Counted from the stretch's first letter, positions 18,113 to 27,928 are shown. The stretch: DNA of 64,000 nucleotides from JAWKIW01 sp041394145 (GCA_041394145.1 JAWKIW010000004.1:213813-277812), one strand, 5' to 3'. The notes: generated from the sequence alone by a model not told the origin. Numbers and translations are program-made.

Positions 18113-20931
18113 ATGGCGGCTGATCCTGTTGGAAGGTCCCGAGCCCGGACCCGCAGCCTGCCCGACCGGGCCCCGGTCCCCGGTGACGAGGTCGATGCCG
18201 ACCAGGCGTCGACCCAGGGGCCGGAGCCGTCCACCCTGCCGCCGGGCTACCCGGCCCGATGGGAGGCCGACGTCGTGCTGGCCGACGGCGGCACGGTGCG
18301 GATCCGGCCCATCAAGCCCACCGACACCGGCCGCCACCGCGCCTTCATCGCCCGCCTGTCGCCCGAGGCCCGCTACTACCGCTTCTTCAGCCCGCGCACC
18401 GAAATGCGAGAAGGAGGTCCAGCACTTCTGCAACGTCGACTACGCCGATCGCATGGCGTTGGTGGCGATGCTCGGCGACGACATCATCGCCATCTCCCGC
18501 TACGACCGGCTCCACGACGGCGACCGGCCGAGCGACGAGGCCGAGGTGGCCTTCGTCATCGCCGACGAGCACCGGAAGCAGGCTGGGCACGCTGCTGCTC
18601 GGAGTACCTCGCCGAGGCGGCCAGGAGCACGGCATCCGACGGTTCACCGCGCAGACCCTGCCCGACAACCGCCGGATGCTGCGCGTCTTCCACGACGCCG
18701 GCTACCGGGTGGTGGAGGGCTTCGACGAGGGCGTCATCGAGGTGGCCTTCGACATCTCGCCCACCGACGACGCCCGCGCCCGCATGGAGCGGCGCGAGCA
18801 CGAGGCCGAGCTGCACTCGATCGAGCGGATCCTGCACCCGCGGTCGGTCGCCGTCATCGGGGCGAGCGAGGAGCAGGGGTCGATCGGCCACCACCTGTTC
18901 CTCAACCTGCTGCGCGGCGGGTTCGACGGCCCGGTCTACCCGGTCAACCCCAACCGGCCCCACGTCGCCAGCGTCCCCACGTACGCGACGATCACCGACA
19001 TCCCCGGTGAGGTCGACCTCGCCGTGCTGGTCGTCCCGCCCGAGGTCTGCGTCGAGGTCGTCGACCAGTGCGCCGAGAAGCAGGTCAAGGGCCTCGTCGT
19101 CATCACCGCCGGCTTCAGCGAAGTCGGCGGACGAGGAGCCGCGCTCGAGCGTGAGCTGCTGGTCGCGGCACGCCGGGGTGGCATGCGGATGGTGGGTCCC
19201 AACTGCCTCGGCGTGGTGAACACCGCCTGTGGCCTCGACGCCACCTTCGCCCCCTCGCCCCCCGATCCGGGACGGGTGGCGTTCCTCTCCCAGTCCGGCG
19301 CGCTCGGCATCGCGCTCGTGGAGTGGACGAACCGGCTCGGCATCGGCGTGTCGTCGTTCGTGTCGATCGGCAACAAAGCCGACGTGAGCGGCAACGACCT
19401 GCTGCAGTACTGGGAGGACGACGACGGCACCGACGTCATCCTCATGTACCTCGAGTCGTTCGGGAACCCGCGCAAGTTCAGCCGGATCGCCCGGCGGGTG
19501 TCCCAGCGCAAGCCGATCGTGGCGGTGAAGTCGGGGCGGACCCAGGCCGGCTCGCGCGCCGCGCTGTCCCACACGGCGGCGGCGGCGAGCCCCGACACCG
19601 CGGTGTCGGCGCTGTTCCACCAGTGCGGCGTGATCAGGGTCGACACCCTCGAGGAGCTGTTCGACCTCGCGCAGGTGCTCGGTCGCGAGCCGCTGCCGGC
19701 GGGCAACCGGGTGGCCATCGTCTCGAACTCCGGTGGTCCCGCCATCCTGGCCGCCGACGCCTGCGAGGCGGTGGGACTCGAGGTCGTCGCCCTCGACGCC
19801 GCCACCTCCGCCACCGCCCGTGACCTCCTCGGCCCCAACGCGGCCGTCGGCAACCCGATCGACATGATCGCCTCGGCCACCCGACCAGGTACGAGCAGGT
19901 GCTGCGGCTCGTGCTCACACGTCGACGCCGTCATCGTGATCTTCACCCGCCCCTCGTCACGCAGCGCCGACGAGGTCGCCGCCGCCATCGCCCGGGCCGT
20001 CGACGGGTCCGAGAAGCCCGTCGTCGCCAACTTCTTGACGCCGCAGCGCTCGAGTGCGCTGCTCGCCGAGGGTCCCGGCGCCGGCCGCGTCCCGTCGTTC
20101 CCGTCGCCGGAGCCCGCGGCCATCGCCCTGGGGCGCATCGTGCGCTACGCCACCTGGCGCCGGCGCGACCCCGGGACCGTGCCCGTCTTCGACGACATCG
20201 ACGCCTCGTCGGCGCGGCGCATCGTGGACGAAGCCCTCCTCGCCGCTCCCTGGGGGCGATGGCTCGATGCCGACGTCGCCGTCGAGCTGCTCACGGCCTA
20301 CGGGATCGACGTCGCGCCGGTGCACCGTGTCGGGAGCGCCGACGAGGCGGCCGAGGCGGCCGAGGCGGTCGGCTTCCCCGTGGCGCTCAAGGCGGCCAGC
20401 GGCGGCCTGGTGCACAAGAGCGACGTGGGCGGGCTGCGACTGGGGCTGGCCGAGGCCCAGGCCGTGCGGGACGCCTTCGTGGCCATGGAGGCGCTGGTGG
20501 GCGACGAGCGCCTCGGCGGGATCGTGGTCCAGCCCATGGCCCGCCCGGGGGTCGAGACCATCATCGGCGTGGTGCAGGACCCCGCCTTCGGCCCGCTGGT
20601 GATGTTCGGCATGGGCGGCGTGGCCACCGAGCTGCTGGCCGACCGCGCCTTCCGGGTGCTGCCGATCACCGACGCCGATGCCGACGACCTGGTGCGGTCG
20701 CTGCGGGGGAGCCCGCTGCTGTCGGGCTACCGGGGGGCGGCGCCCACCGACGTGGGCGCCCTCCAACGGCTGCTGTGCCGCATCGGCCAGCTCGCCGACG
20801 AGATCCCCGAGCTGGCCGAGGTCGACCTCAACCCGGTGGTCGTGAGCGAGCGGGGCGCCATCGCGGTCGACGTGAAGGTGCGGGTCGCGCCCGTCCCGCC
20901 GGCTCGCCCGCCGGTCCGCGCCCTGCGCTGA
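18113..20931 (+). pseudogene. GNAT acetyltransferase fused to NDP-forming acyl-CoA synthetase, multiple frameshifts
   Basis: The coding signal is continuous but jumps frame at about 18405, 18582, 18602, 18624, 19885 and 19917. Stitched together: an N-terminal GNAT domain (VRIRPIKPTDTGRHRAF, EKEVQHFCNVDYADRM, LGTLLL plus EYLAEAA, EHGIRRFTAQTLPDNRRML), the CoA-binding ACD domain (ILHPRSVAVIGASEEQGS), the succinyl-CoA-synthetase-like domain with phospho-histidine region SRAALSHTAAAA, and a C-terminal ATP-grasp domain (GFPVALKAASGGLVHKSDVGG). Related Pat-type fusions acetylate acetyl-CoA synthetase and other acyl-CoA ligases, and in PatZ the histidine is lost; here it is kept, so ligase activity remains possible. 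About 935 residues if repaired. Either a decaying gene or a poorly polished stretch of sequence. Confidence 0.8.
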
Positions 20932-20961
20932 GGCCGCGCCGACCGGTCCGGACGCGGCCGG

Positions 20962-20975
20962 CCGGTGCGCACCGG
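20962..20975. terminator. Possible hairpin between convergent genes
   Basis: CCGGTGCGCACCGG is a perfect palindrome in the 88-bp gap between two convergent genes. It is a weak terminator candidate with no T-run; GC-rich DNA makes chance palindromes common. Confidence 0.3.
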
Positions 20976-21019
20976 TCCCGGGCGGCGCGGCGGCACGTCT
21001 CGGCCGGGTGTCGGCGGGG

Positions 21020-22026
21020 TCAGAGCAGGTAGCCCTGCACGTCGACGACGATGTCGGTGGAGGCGCCCGCCGCCGCATTGAGGCGGCGAAGGCGCCGGCG
21101 CCGTCGAGGGCGACGATCTGGGTGCCGCCGACCACGTCGCCGGCGGCGGTCCAGTTGACCGACGAGGTGCCCGGCCAGGCGATGCCGTTGCGGTACAGGG
21201 CGACGAAGCCGGCCGCGCTGCGGGTGACCAGGGTGACGTTCGCCAGCACGGCTCGGGCACCGGCGGGCGCGGCGCCACCGTAGGTGCAGTCGACCGCCCG
21301 GGCGGTGCCGCCGGTCAGCGGCGTCTTCGGGTTCACCGCCGGCGGGTTGCCGGGGCGGGAGTCGTAGACCCGAACCGGTGAGGCGAGCAGGCGGAGACCG
21401 GCCGCCGGCGGCAGGTAGCGCAGCACGGCGCTGCGCACCCGGTTGGCCGCCGAGGTTCCCTGGACCTCGAGGTAGTAGTGGGTCGCCTCGGCCAGGGTCA
21501 CCGGCGCCCCCGTGTACGCACCGGTCACGGCGCCCGGCCCACCGGTGGCCGTGATGGTGGCCAGCAGCGTGAACGAGCCACCGGCGGTGACCGCCTGGAA
21601 GTACCACGGCTGGGTGGCCGACCCGCCGGTGGTGTCGCCGTTGACGTCGATCCGCACGATCTGGGAGCCGGCGGGCAGCTCGATGGGCGCGGCGACGTAG
21701 CCGTTGCCGGTGGCGTAGGCGGTGCCGGCGCCGCCGTAGACGATGGTGGCCCCGGCGCCGGTCTGCATGGGCCAGAAGGCGGGGAAGCCCAGCGTGAGCG
21801 ATTCGGTGGCGGCCAGCACGGCCTGGGTGCCGCCGCCGGGGGTGGGAGCGGCGAGCGCGGCCCGGAGGTCGGCGCCGTCGAGGGCGATCGGTGCCACGGC
21901 GGCAGCGCCCAGGGCGGCGCCCGCCTGCAGCACCCGCCGGCGCGTGGGGGCCATGGGCGCCGGCGGGACGGTCGGGCCGTCGGCGCGGGGACGAGTGGGA
22001 GGGGCGGTCGGGTCGTGGGCCGTCAC
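21020..22026 (-). CDS. Tat-exported protein with a C-terminal surface-domain repeat, frameshifted near its end
   Basis: A twin-arginine signal (TRRRVLQAGAALGAAAVAPIA) is followed by a beta-rich region and a C-terminal domain with VRVYDSRPGNPPAV and ARAVLANVTLVTRS. This is the same domain type as the three repeats ending the protein at 1-3036. The listed frame shifts at about 21082 (TCAATGCGG): adding one base restores AASNAAAGASTDIVVDVQG and the stop at 21020, the usual ending of this domain. About 335 residues. The GTG at 22026 lies 8 nt after TACCCT, supporting a leaderless start; the ATG at 21954 is the alternative. Function unknown; likely a folded, exported surface protein. Confidence 0.7.
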
Positions 22027-22120
22027 CGGGATCGAGGGTACGGCTGCGTCCGGTCTCGGGCGCGGACCTCGGCCGGGACGCCGCTCGGCGACGCCGATGC
22101 GGGGCGCCGTCGCGCTGGGC

Positions 22121-22576
22121 TCAGCCGCCGACCGGTCGCCACCGGGGGACGGCGACCTCGTCGTCGAGCGGGTCGAACACGACCGCCACCGCGTCGCCGA
22201 TGCCGACGCGGTGGGGATCGACGGCGTCGAGGCGGTCGCCGGGCGCCGTGCACAGGTTGCCGACCATCCGCAGCGCCGGGTCCTCGTCGAGCTCGACGAC
22301 CACCACCGCGTAGGGCGCCTGCTCGCCGTAGGCCGGCAGCAGCGGCGGATGCGCGACCACGAACGACCACACCCGGCCGCGGCCCGACAGCGGCTCCCAC
22401 TCGTGGTCGAACGAGTGGCACGAGGGGCACAGCGGTCGCGGCGGGAAGCGCCGCCGTCCGCACCCGGAGCAGCGCTGCACCCGCAGCTCGCCGGCCGCGC
22501 ACCAACGCCAGAAGGCGGCGGCGTGCTCGTCGGTCGGTCCCGGCGCCAGCATCCCCTCGACGGGCGGCCAGCTCAT
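22121..22576 (-). CDS. Zinc-ribbon OB-fold protein (DUF35-type partner of a thiolase-like enzyme)
   Basis: 151 residues. An N-terminal rubredoxin-like zinc ribbon has two CxxC pairs (CSGCG and CPSC, 16 residues between the first cysteines), then an OB-fold (GRVWSFVVAHPPLLPAYGEQ). These proteins pair with thiolase-like or SCPx-type enzymes; in the steroid side-chain system such a subunit partners the Ltp2 aldolase. The next gene upstream encodes exactly such a thiolase-like protein, ending 139 bp away on the same strand. I chose the ATG at 22576, which gives the usual family N-terminus; longer in-frame sequence is arginine-rich and unlikely to be coding. Confidence 0.88.
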   Translation of the reverse strand: MSWPPVEGMLAPGPTDEHAAAFWRWCAAGELRVQRCSGCGRRRFPPRPLCPSCHSFDHEWEPLSGRGRVWSFVVAHPPLLPAYGEQAPYAVVVVELDEDPALRMVGNLCTAPGDRLDAVDPHRVGIGDAVAVVFDPLDDEVAVPRWRPVGG

Positions 22577-22715
22577 CGGTCGCTCCGCCGCTCGCACGAC
22601 CCGCGGCCGGCGCCCGCCTCGCCGGGCCCACGGGGCTCCCCGGCCCTCGCGGCTCCGCTCGCCCATGGTCGCGGGCACGTGGACGGCTCTGGGCGCGTGC
22701 TGCGCATCGGGGCCC

Positions 22716-23879
22716 TCATCCGGGCCGCCGTAGGAGCAGGGCGCTGGTGGGCACGCCCTCGCCGCTCGTCACGAGGCAGGTCTCGGCGTCGGGCACCTGC
22801 GAGGTGGAGGTGCCCCGCAGCTGGCGCACCCCCTCGGTGATCAGGTTGAAGCCGTGCACGTAGGCCTCCGACATCCCGCCGCCCGAGGTGTTGACCGGGA
22901 GCCGCCCCCCGGGTCCGAGGGCACCGTCGTCGGTGAAGGCCGCGCCCTCGCCCCGCCCGCAGATGCCGTAGCCCTCCAGCGACAGGATCACGAGGGGCGA
23001 GAAGGCGTCGTAGAGCTGGGCCACGTCGAGGTCGGCCGGGGTGAGCTCGGCGTTGCGCCACAGCAGCTCGGCACACGCGTGGGCCGGACCGAGCAGCGGG
23101 TCCTCGTTGAAGTAGTTGGTCATGGTCTGGTGCTGGTCGGGGATCGACTGGGCGAAGGCGTGCACCAGCACCGGGGCGCCCCTGGTGTCGGCGGCCCGGT
23201 CGGCCCGCACGATGACCACGGCGCCGGCGCCGTCGGACTCGAGGCAGTTGTCGAACAGGCACAGCGGCTCGGAGATCCAGCGCGCCGCGAAGTAGTCGTC
23301 GCGGCTCATGGGCTTGGCGTGCATCATCGCCGCCGGGTTGCGGTTGGCGTGGGCCCGCACCGCGGTGGCCACGTTGCACAGGTGCTCGCGGGTCGCGCCG
23401 TACTCGTGCATGTAGCGGCGCGTCAGCATCGCGATCTCGTCGACCGGTCGCAGCAGCCCGAACGGCCGGCTCCACTGCTGGTTGCCGGCGACGCGGTCGC
23501 GCACCCCGGCCCACGGGCGGGCGCCGGCGGCACCCCGCTTGCGCGAGCGCCACGCCACCGCCACCTCGCACTGCCCGCTGGCCACGGCCATGGCGGCGTT
23601 GCCGACCACCCCGCAACCGGCGCCCCCGCCGTAGCCGACCTGGGAGAACCACGTGACGGCCCGACAGCCCAGGTTGCGGGCGATCTCGATCTCCTCGGTG
23701 GTCTCCAGCGTGTAGGAGGCCAGCCCGTCGACCTCGGACGGGTGGATGCCGGCGTCGTCGAGGGCGGCGAGGATGGCCTGAAGCGCCAGCTCGTGCTCGG
23801 AGGGCTCGAGGTGCTTGGCGAACGCGGTCTGGCCGACGCCGACGATGGCGGTGGCGTCGGTGAGCGGCGAGCGGCTCAC
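22716..23879 (-). CDS. Thiolase-like/SCPx-family lipid-transfer protein
   Basis: 387 residues of the thiolase superfamily, SCPx/Ltp type: DATAIVGVGQTAFAKHLEPS at the start, GGGAGCGVVGNAAMAVASGQ in the middle, PVNTSGGGMSEAYVHGFN near the C-terminus. The cysteine nucleophile of a true thiolase is not obvious at its usual place, as in Ltp2-type aldolases that cleave steroid side chains by retro-aldol reaction with a DUF35 partner. That partner is the next gene. Start is the GTG at 23879; the preceding gene ends 112 bp upstream. Substrate unproven. Confidence 0.85.
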   Translation of the reverse strand: MSRSPLTDATAIVGVGQTAFAKHLEPSEHELALQAILAALDDAGIHPSEVDGLASYTLETTEEIEIARNLGCRAVTWFSQVGYGGGAGCGVVGNAAMAVASGQCEVAVAWRSRKRGAAGARPWAGVRDRVAGNQQWSRPFGLLRPVDEIAMLTRRYMHEYGATREHLCNVATAVRAHANRNPAAMMHAKPMSRDDYFAARWISEPLCLFDNCLESDGAGAVVIVRADRAADTRGAPVLVHAFAQSIPDQHQTMTNYFNEDPLLGPAHACAELLWRNAELTPADLDVAQLYDAFSPLVILSLEGYGICGRGEGAAFTDDGALGPGGRLPVNTSGGGMSEAYVHGFNLITEGVRQLRGTSTSQVPDAETCLVTSGEGVPTSALLLRRPG

Positions 23880-23991
23880 CGGGCGGTCACCACGCCGGGC
23901 GCGGCCGGTCGGGCCGACGTGCTCGCGACCGCGGCTGCCGCTGCACCATCCCTGGTGCGCATCGCCGCCGGACCGGTGCCACCGCCCGCCA

Positions 23992-26151
23992 TCAGCGGGG
24001 CACCACCAGGGCGTCGAGGGCCACCACGCCCTTGCCCCTCGGGCGCACGACGAGCGGGTTGATGTCGAGCTCGGCGATGGCGTCGGCGTTGTCGACGGCG
24101 AGGCGCTGCACCTTCATGATCGTGTCGACGAGGGCCTTGACGTCGGCGGGCTTCGCGCCCCGCACGCCCTCGAAGAGCTTGGCGCCGGCCAGCTCGCCCA
24201 CCATGCGCTCGGCGTCGTCGCGCCCGAACGGTGGCACCCGGAAGGTGACGTCGCCGAGCACCTCGACGAACACGCCACCGAGACCCAACATCACGACCGG
24301 ACCGAACAGCTCGTCCTGGGACACGCCGATCACGGCCTCGATGCCGCCCGTGACCATCTCGCACACCAGCACGCCCTCGAGGTCGGCCCGCCTGTCGGCC
24401 TTGCGGGCCGCCTCGGCCAGCTCGTTGTAGGCGGCCTTCGCCTCGGCGGCCGACGACACGCCGACCTTCACCAGCCCGAGGTCGGACTTGTGCAGCAGCT
24501 GGGGCGAGCACGCCTTCATCACCACGGGGAAGCCGATGGCGGCCGCCGCCCGGGCGGCCTCGGCGGCCGAGCCGACGAGCACGTCGTTGCTCACCGGGAT
24601 CTTGTAGGCGCGCAGGACCTCCTTCGAGCCGTGCTCGGACAGCGCAGTGCCGGCCTCGGCCGCGGCGGCGAGCGGGGGCGCCACCTTCTTGGCCGCCGCC
24701 GACGGCTTGGTGACCGCGTCGGCGAACGGCGAGGTGTAGCGGTCCTGGAAGTCCCACCAGTCGAAGTAGGCCCGGGCCGCCTGCACGCAGTTGTGGAAGG
24801 TGCGGAAGGTCGGCAGCCCGCTCGGCAGGAGGATGTCGGTGTAGACGGGGTCGGACACGTCGGGCGAGCCCCACACCACGAAGATGGGCTTGTCGGTGGT
24901 CTCGGCCGCCTCGACCAGCGTCGTGGCCAGCGGGCGGCTGATGGTCTCCAGCGCGCCGGTGATCGGGCAGATCACGAGGTCGACGTTGGGGTCGGCCAGG
25001 ATCGCCTCGATGATCTGCGGGCCCCGCTCGTCGGTGGACGGCGGCCCGCCGTTGTCGACCGGGTTCGACACCCGCAGGTACGAGGGGATGAGCCCGTCGT
25101 GCAGGCGCTTCTGCGTCGTGCGCGTCAGCTCGGGCAGCTCGAGGCCGGCGTCGGCGAGCAGGTCGGCCATGTGGGCGCCGGTGCCGCCGGAGATGGCGTA
25201 CACGCACACCCCCCGGCCCTTCGGGCGCGAGGTGCGGGCGAACATGGCGGCGGTGTCGGTGAGCTCGTCGAGGCCGTCGACCCGCGTCACGCCGAGCTGG
25301 CGGAACACGGCGTCGGTGACGGCATCGGACCCGGTGAGGTGGCCCGTGTGGCTCTGGGCCATCGACGCGCCCTCGGCCGTCTTGCCCACCTTCACGCACA
25401 CGATGGGCACACCGGCTGCCGCCGCGTGGTCGGCCGCCAGCATGAGCGTGCGGCCGTCCTTGAAGCCCTCGATGTAGCAGGCGATCACGCCCACCTCGTC
25501 CTGGTCGGCGAAGTAGCGCGCGAAGTCGGCGAACTCGAGGTCGGCCTCGTTGCCGGTGGGGGCCCAGTGCGACAGGGCGACGCCGAAGTCCTGGGCCTGG
25601 AACACCGGCCGGCCCTGGTGCCCGCTCTGGGTGATGAGGGCGATCTTGGGGGCGGGCAGGTCGTCGCGGAACGACTCGAAGGCGTTGAGGTTGGTGTTGG
25701 GCCCCAGCAGGTGGGTCGAGCCCGAGGCGATCAGGTCCTCGAGGCGGTCCTGCAGTGCGGCGCCCTTCGCCCCGGTCTCGGCGAAGCCGGCCGAGAAGAT
25801 CACCGCGTACTTGGGGGCCTTGTCGAGCACCGTCTCGAACATGCCGACGGCGTCGCCCACCAGGATCACGGCGAGGTCGATCTCGCCGGGGACGTCGGCG
25901 ATGGTGTCGTAGCAGCGGACGCCGTCGACCTCGTCGTACTTGGGGTGCACCGGGATGACCGTCGCTCCGGCCCGCTGGCCCCAGGCCGAGATCTTGCGCC
26001 ACATGGCGGTGTTCGGCTTGCGGGACGTGGCCGAGGCACCGATGACGGCGACGGTCTTCGGGTGGAAGAAGGCGTCGAGGTCGAGGTCGCGCAGCGCGAC
26101 GGGGCGTCCGGTGACGTCGAGCGGCTGGCCTGACGGGCTCTGGGGCGTCAT
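23992..26151 (-). CDS. NDP-forming acyl-CoA synthetase (acetate-CoA ligase family)
   Basis: 719 residues, single-chain ACD enzyme: CoA-binding domain (FFHPKTVAVIGASATSRKPN, residues about 28-47), ligase domains with phospho-histidine segment AQSHTGHLTGSD near 270, and a C-terminal ATP-grasp domain (GFPVVMKACSPQLLHKSDLG) ending in ELDINPLVVRPRG. All key parts look intact, unlike the frameshifted relative at 18113-20931. It interconverts acyl-CoA and free acid with ATP/ADP. It leads an operon with the thiolase-like and OB-fold genes. The ATG at 26151 is preceded by TAGGCT 8 nt upstream and by an operator copy, so it is probably leaderless and repressible. Confidence 0.9.
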   Translation of the reverse strand: MTPQSPSGQPLDVTGRPVALRDLDLDAFFHPKTVAVIGASATSRKPNTAMWRKISAWGQRAGATVIPVHPKYDEVDGVRCYDTIADVPGEIDLAVILVGDAVGMFETVLDKAPKYAVIFSAGFAETGAKGAALQDRLEDLIASGSTHLLGPNTNLNAFESFRDDLPAPKIALITQSGHQGRPVFQAQDFGVALSHWAPTGNEADLEFADFARYFADQDEVGVIACYIEGFKDGRTLMLAADHAAAAGVPIVCVKVGKTAEGASMAQSHTGHLTGSDAVTDAVFRQLGVTRVDGLDELTDTAAMFARTSRPKGRGVCVYAISGGTGAHMADLLADAGLELPELTRTTQKRLHDGLIPSYLRVSNPVDNGGPPSTDERGPQIIEAILADPNVDLVICPITGALETISRPLATTLVEAAETTDKPIFVVWGSPDVSDPVYTDILLPSGLPTFRTFHNCVQAARAYFDWWDFQDRYTSPFADAVTKPSAAAKKVAPPLAAAAEAGTALSEHGSKEVLRAYKIPVSNDVLVGSAAEAARAAAAIGFPVVMKACSPQLLHKSDLGLVKVGVSSAAEAKAAYNELAEAARKADRRADLEGVLVCEMVTGGIEAVIGVSQDELFGPVVMLGLGGVFVEVLGDVTFRVPPFGRDDAERMVGELAGAKLFEGVRGAKPADVKALVDTIMKVQRLAVDNADAIAELDINPLVVRPRGKGVVALDALVVPR

Positions 26152-26159
26152 GGCCCGGC

Positions 26160-26165
26160 AGCCTA
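26160..26165 (-). promoter_or_regulatory. Probable -10 element of the acyl-CoA synthetase operon
   Basis: On the minus strand TAGGCT lies 8 nt before the ATG at 26151 and two bases after the operator at 26168-26181. Repressor binding there would block polymerase. Confidence 0.55.
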
Positions 26166-26167
26166 CC

Positions 26168-26181
26168 TGACGCCGGTGTCA
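26168..26181. promoter_or_regulatory. 14-bp near-palindromic operator (copy 3 of 8)
   Basis: TGACGCCGGTGTCA, the most divergent core of the set, but with both TGAC and GTCA arms intact and directly adjoining the -10 element of the NDP-forming synthetase operon. Confidence 0.65.
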
Positions 26182-26276
26182 GAAAAGTCCGGGCCGACGG
26201 CGGGCGGCGGGCGGCCCGGGGGCTCGACGCGCCTCGCCGCGGCCGGACCCGGTGGCCGGCTCGGGGCGCGGCCTGG

Positions 26277-27059
26277 TCAGGACGAGGGGACCTTGAACGA
26301 GGCGATGACGCGCTGGAGGGCGGCGACGTCGGCCTGGGAGGTGAGCGACACCCCGAGGACGGCGAGGTCGCCCGTTCCCTGCTTGTCGCTGGCGGCGATC
26401 TGCACGACGGTGACGTCGTTGTTCACGCCGCAGCCCGTCGTGACCTGGGCCTGCCCGCTGTAGTCCTTGTCCTCGAACGGGAACGCCTGGGGGCTGCCGG
26501 TGCACTGGTCGAGCTTGTCGACCTCTCCCTCGTGCTGGAGCGCCCACGCCGCTCCCTTCGACCGGAGCTCGCCCTGGTAGGCGGCGAAGCGCATGCCCGG
26601 CGTCGTGCGGTTGTCGTAGTAGTCCTGCAGGTCCAGGGAGGCGACGATGCTGGGGACGGTGACCCCGGTGATGGTGCGCACCTTCGTGTCGGTCTCCCAG
26701 GTGGCGGGGATGTCGACGGCGATGGCGTCGGTCGCGTCCCGCTCGGTCACGAACCGGCCGTAGGGGGCGTCGTCGGGGAGGTCGGCGAACACCGTCGGGT
26801 CGATGCCGCCGAGGTCGTCGGCGGAGATGTTGGCCTGGGCCCGAGACGTCGTCGTGCGGCGCGGTGCGGTCGTCCCGGGGGTCCGCGTCGTGCCCGGGGA
26901 CTGGGTGGTGGCGGGCGCCTCGGTGGTCGCCACCACCGCGGTCGTGGTGGTGCCGGGGATGTCGCTGGTGACCTCCTTCTTGGAGCAGGCCGCTCCGAGC
27001 GTGGCGGTCACGGCGACGGTGGCGGCGAGCAGCGCCAGGGGGCCTCGGGAGGTCGTCAT
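26277..27059 (-). CDS. Lipoprotein of a four-member tandem family (short form)
   Basis: 260 residues. Signal peptide with lipobox TATLGAAC, then a Thr/Pro linker with the repeated motif PGTTR, then a conserved domain: DDLGGIDPTVFADLPDDAPY, IAVDIPATWETDTKVRTITG, TTPGMRFAAYQ, WALQHEG, DQCTGSPQAF, TTGCG and a final helix SQADVAALQRVIASFKVP. Two cysteines (DQC and TGCG) recur in all four paralogues and may form a disulfide. It is exported and membrane-anchored; biochemical function is unknown to me. Last of four tandem genes on the minus strand, 71 bp below the next. Confidence 0.85.
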   Translation of the reverse strand: MTTSRGPLALLAATVAVTATLGAACSKKEVTSDIPGTTTTAVVATTEAPATTQSPGTTRTPGTTAPRRTTTSRAQANISADDLGGIDPTVFADLPDDAPYGRFVTERDATDAIAVDIPATWETDTKVRTITGVTVPSIVASLDLQDYYDNRTTPGMRFAAYQGELRSKGAAWALQHEGEVDKLDQCTGSPQAFPFEDKDYSGQAQVTTGCGVNNDVTVVQIAASDKQGTGDLAVLGVSLTSQADVAALQRVIASFKVPSS

Positions 27060-27130
27060 GGCGGCAGGTTGCCCGCCGTCCCGTTGGCCGCGCTAGGGCC
27101 GGTGGACCCGATCGGCGATCACCCGGCGGA

Positions 27131-27928
27131 TCAAGGCAGCTTGAACGACCGGATGACGTGGCTGAGGGCGTCGACGTCGGCCTGGGTCACCAGCTGCACC
27201 TGCATGACGACCAGGTCGCGGTTGCCCGACGGATCGCTGGCGACGATGTGGACGTTCACCAGCTGGCCGTCCACGCCACACCCGGTCGTGATGACGGCCG
27301 TCCCCTGGTACACGCCGTCCTGGAAGACCACGCGCTCGGGCGTGCCCGTGCAGCTGTCGAGGCGGTCGAGGTCGGCGAGGTGCTGCAGCGCCCAGGCCTC
27401 GCCCTTCGCCTTGAGCGCACCGCTGTAGATGCCGAAGCGCATGCCGGGCGTCGACTTGTTGGCCAGGTAGTCGCTCAGGTTCTCGGACGCGTAGATCGAC
27501 GGCAGGTCCACGCCCTCGAGGGTGCGGAGGTCGGTGTCGGTCTGCCAGGTGGCGGGCAGCTCGACGGAGATCTTCTTCTGGCTGTCGGTGACCTCGGTGT
27601 AGCGACCGTAGGGCGCGCCGTCGGGGAGGTCGCTGAAGGCGTCGGGGTCGATGCCGCCGAGCTGGGAGGCATCGATGGTGCTGGTCCGGCGCGACGTGGT
27701 GGTCCGTCGCACGGCCGTGGTGCCGGGAGCCCGGGTGGTGCCGGGCGATCGCGTGGTGCCCGGCGAGCGGGTCGTGCCCGGCGCCTCGGTGGTCGCCGCC
27801 GTCGTGGTCGTCGTCAGGGCGGCGACGTCGGCGTTCTCCTTCTTCGAGCACGCGGCGCCCGCGGTCATCACCGCCACGGCGAGGGTTGCGGCGACGGTGC
27901 AGCGGACTCGGGCTCGGGGCGCAGCCAT
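27131..27928 (-). CDS. Lipoprotein of a four-member tandem family (short form)
   Basis: 265 residues from the ATG at 27928; the longer in-frame start would hide the signal peptide. Lipobox MTAGAAC, a linker with RSPGTTR repeated twice, then the family domain: SQLGGIDPDAFSDLPDGAPY, ISVELPATWQTDTDLRTLEG, TPGMRFGIYSGALKAKGEAW, DSCTGTPERVVF, TTGCG, TQADVDALSHVIRSFKLP. It is the closest relative of the gene at 26277 and, like it, lacks the extra C-terminal domain of the two upstream paralogues. Function unknown; outer face of the cell membrane. Confidence 0.85.
   Translation of the reverse strand: MAAPRARVRCTVAATLAVAVMTAGAACSKKENADVAALTTTTTAATTEAPGTTRSPGTTRSPGTTRAPGTTAVRRTTTSRRTSTIDASQLGGIDPDAFSDLPDGAPYGRYTEVTDSQKKISVELPATWQTDTDLRTLEGVDLPSIYASENLSDYLANKSTPGMRFGIYSGALKAKGEAWALQHLADLDRLDSCTGTPERVVFQDGVYQGTAVITTGCGVDGQLVNVHIVASDPSGNRDLVVMQVQLVTQADVDALSHVIRSFKLP

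Noticed and set aside
23876..26002. Long minus-strand open frame overlapping the NDP-forming synthetase in another frame
   Set aside because: Arginine-rich and without motifs, while the other frame gives a complete family member.
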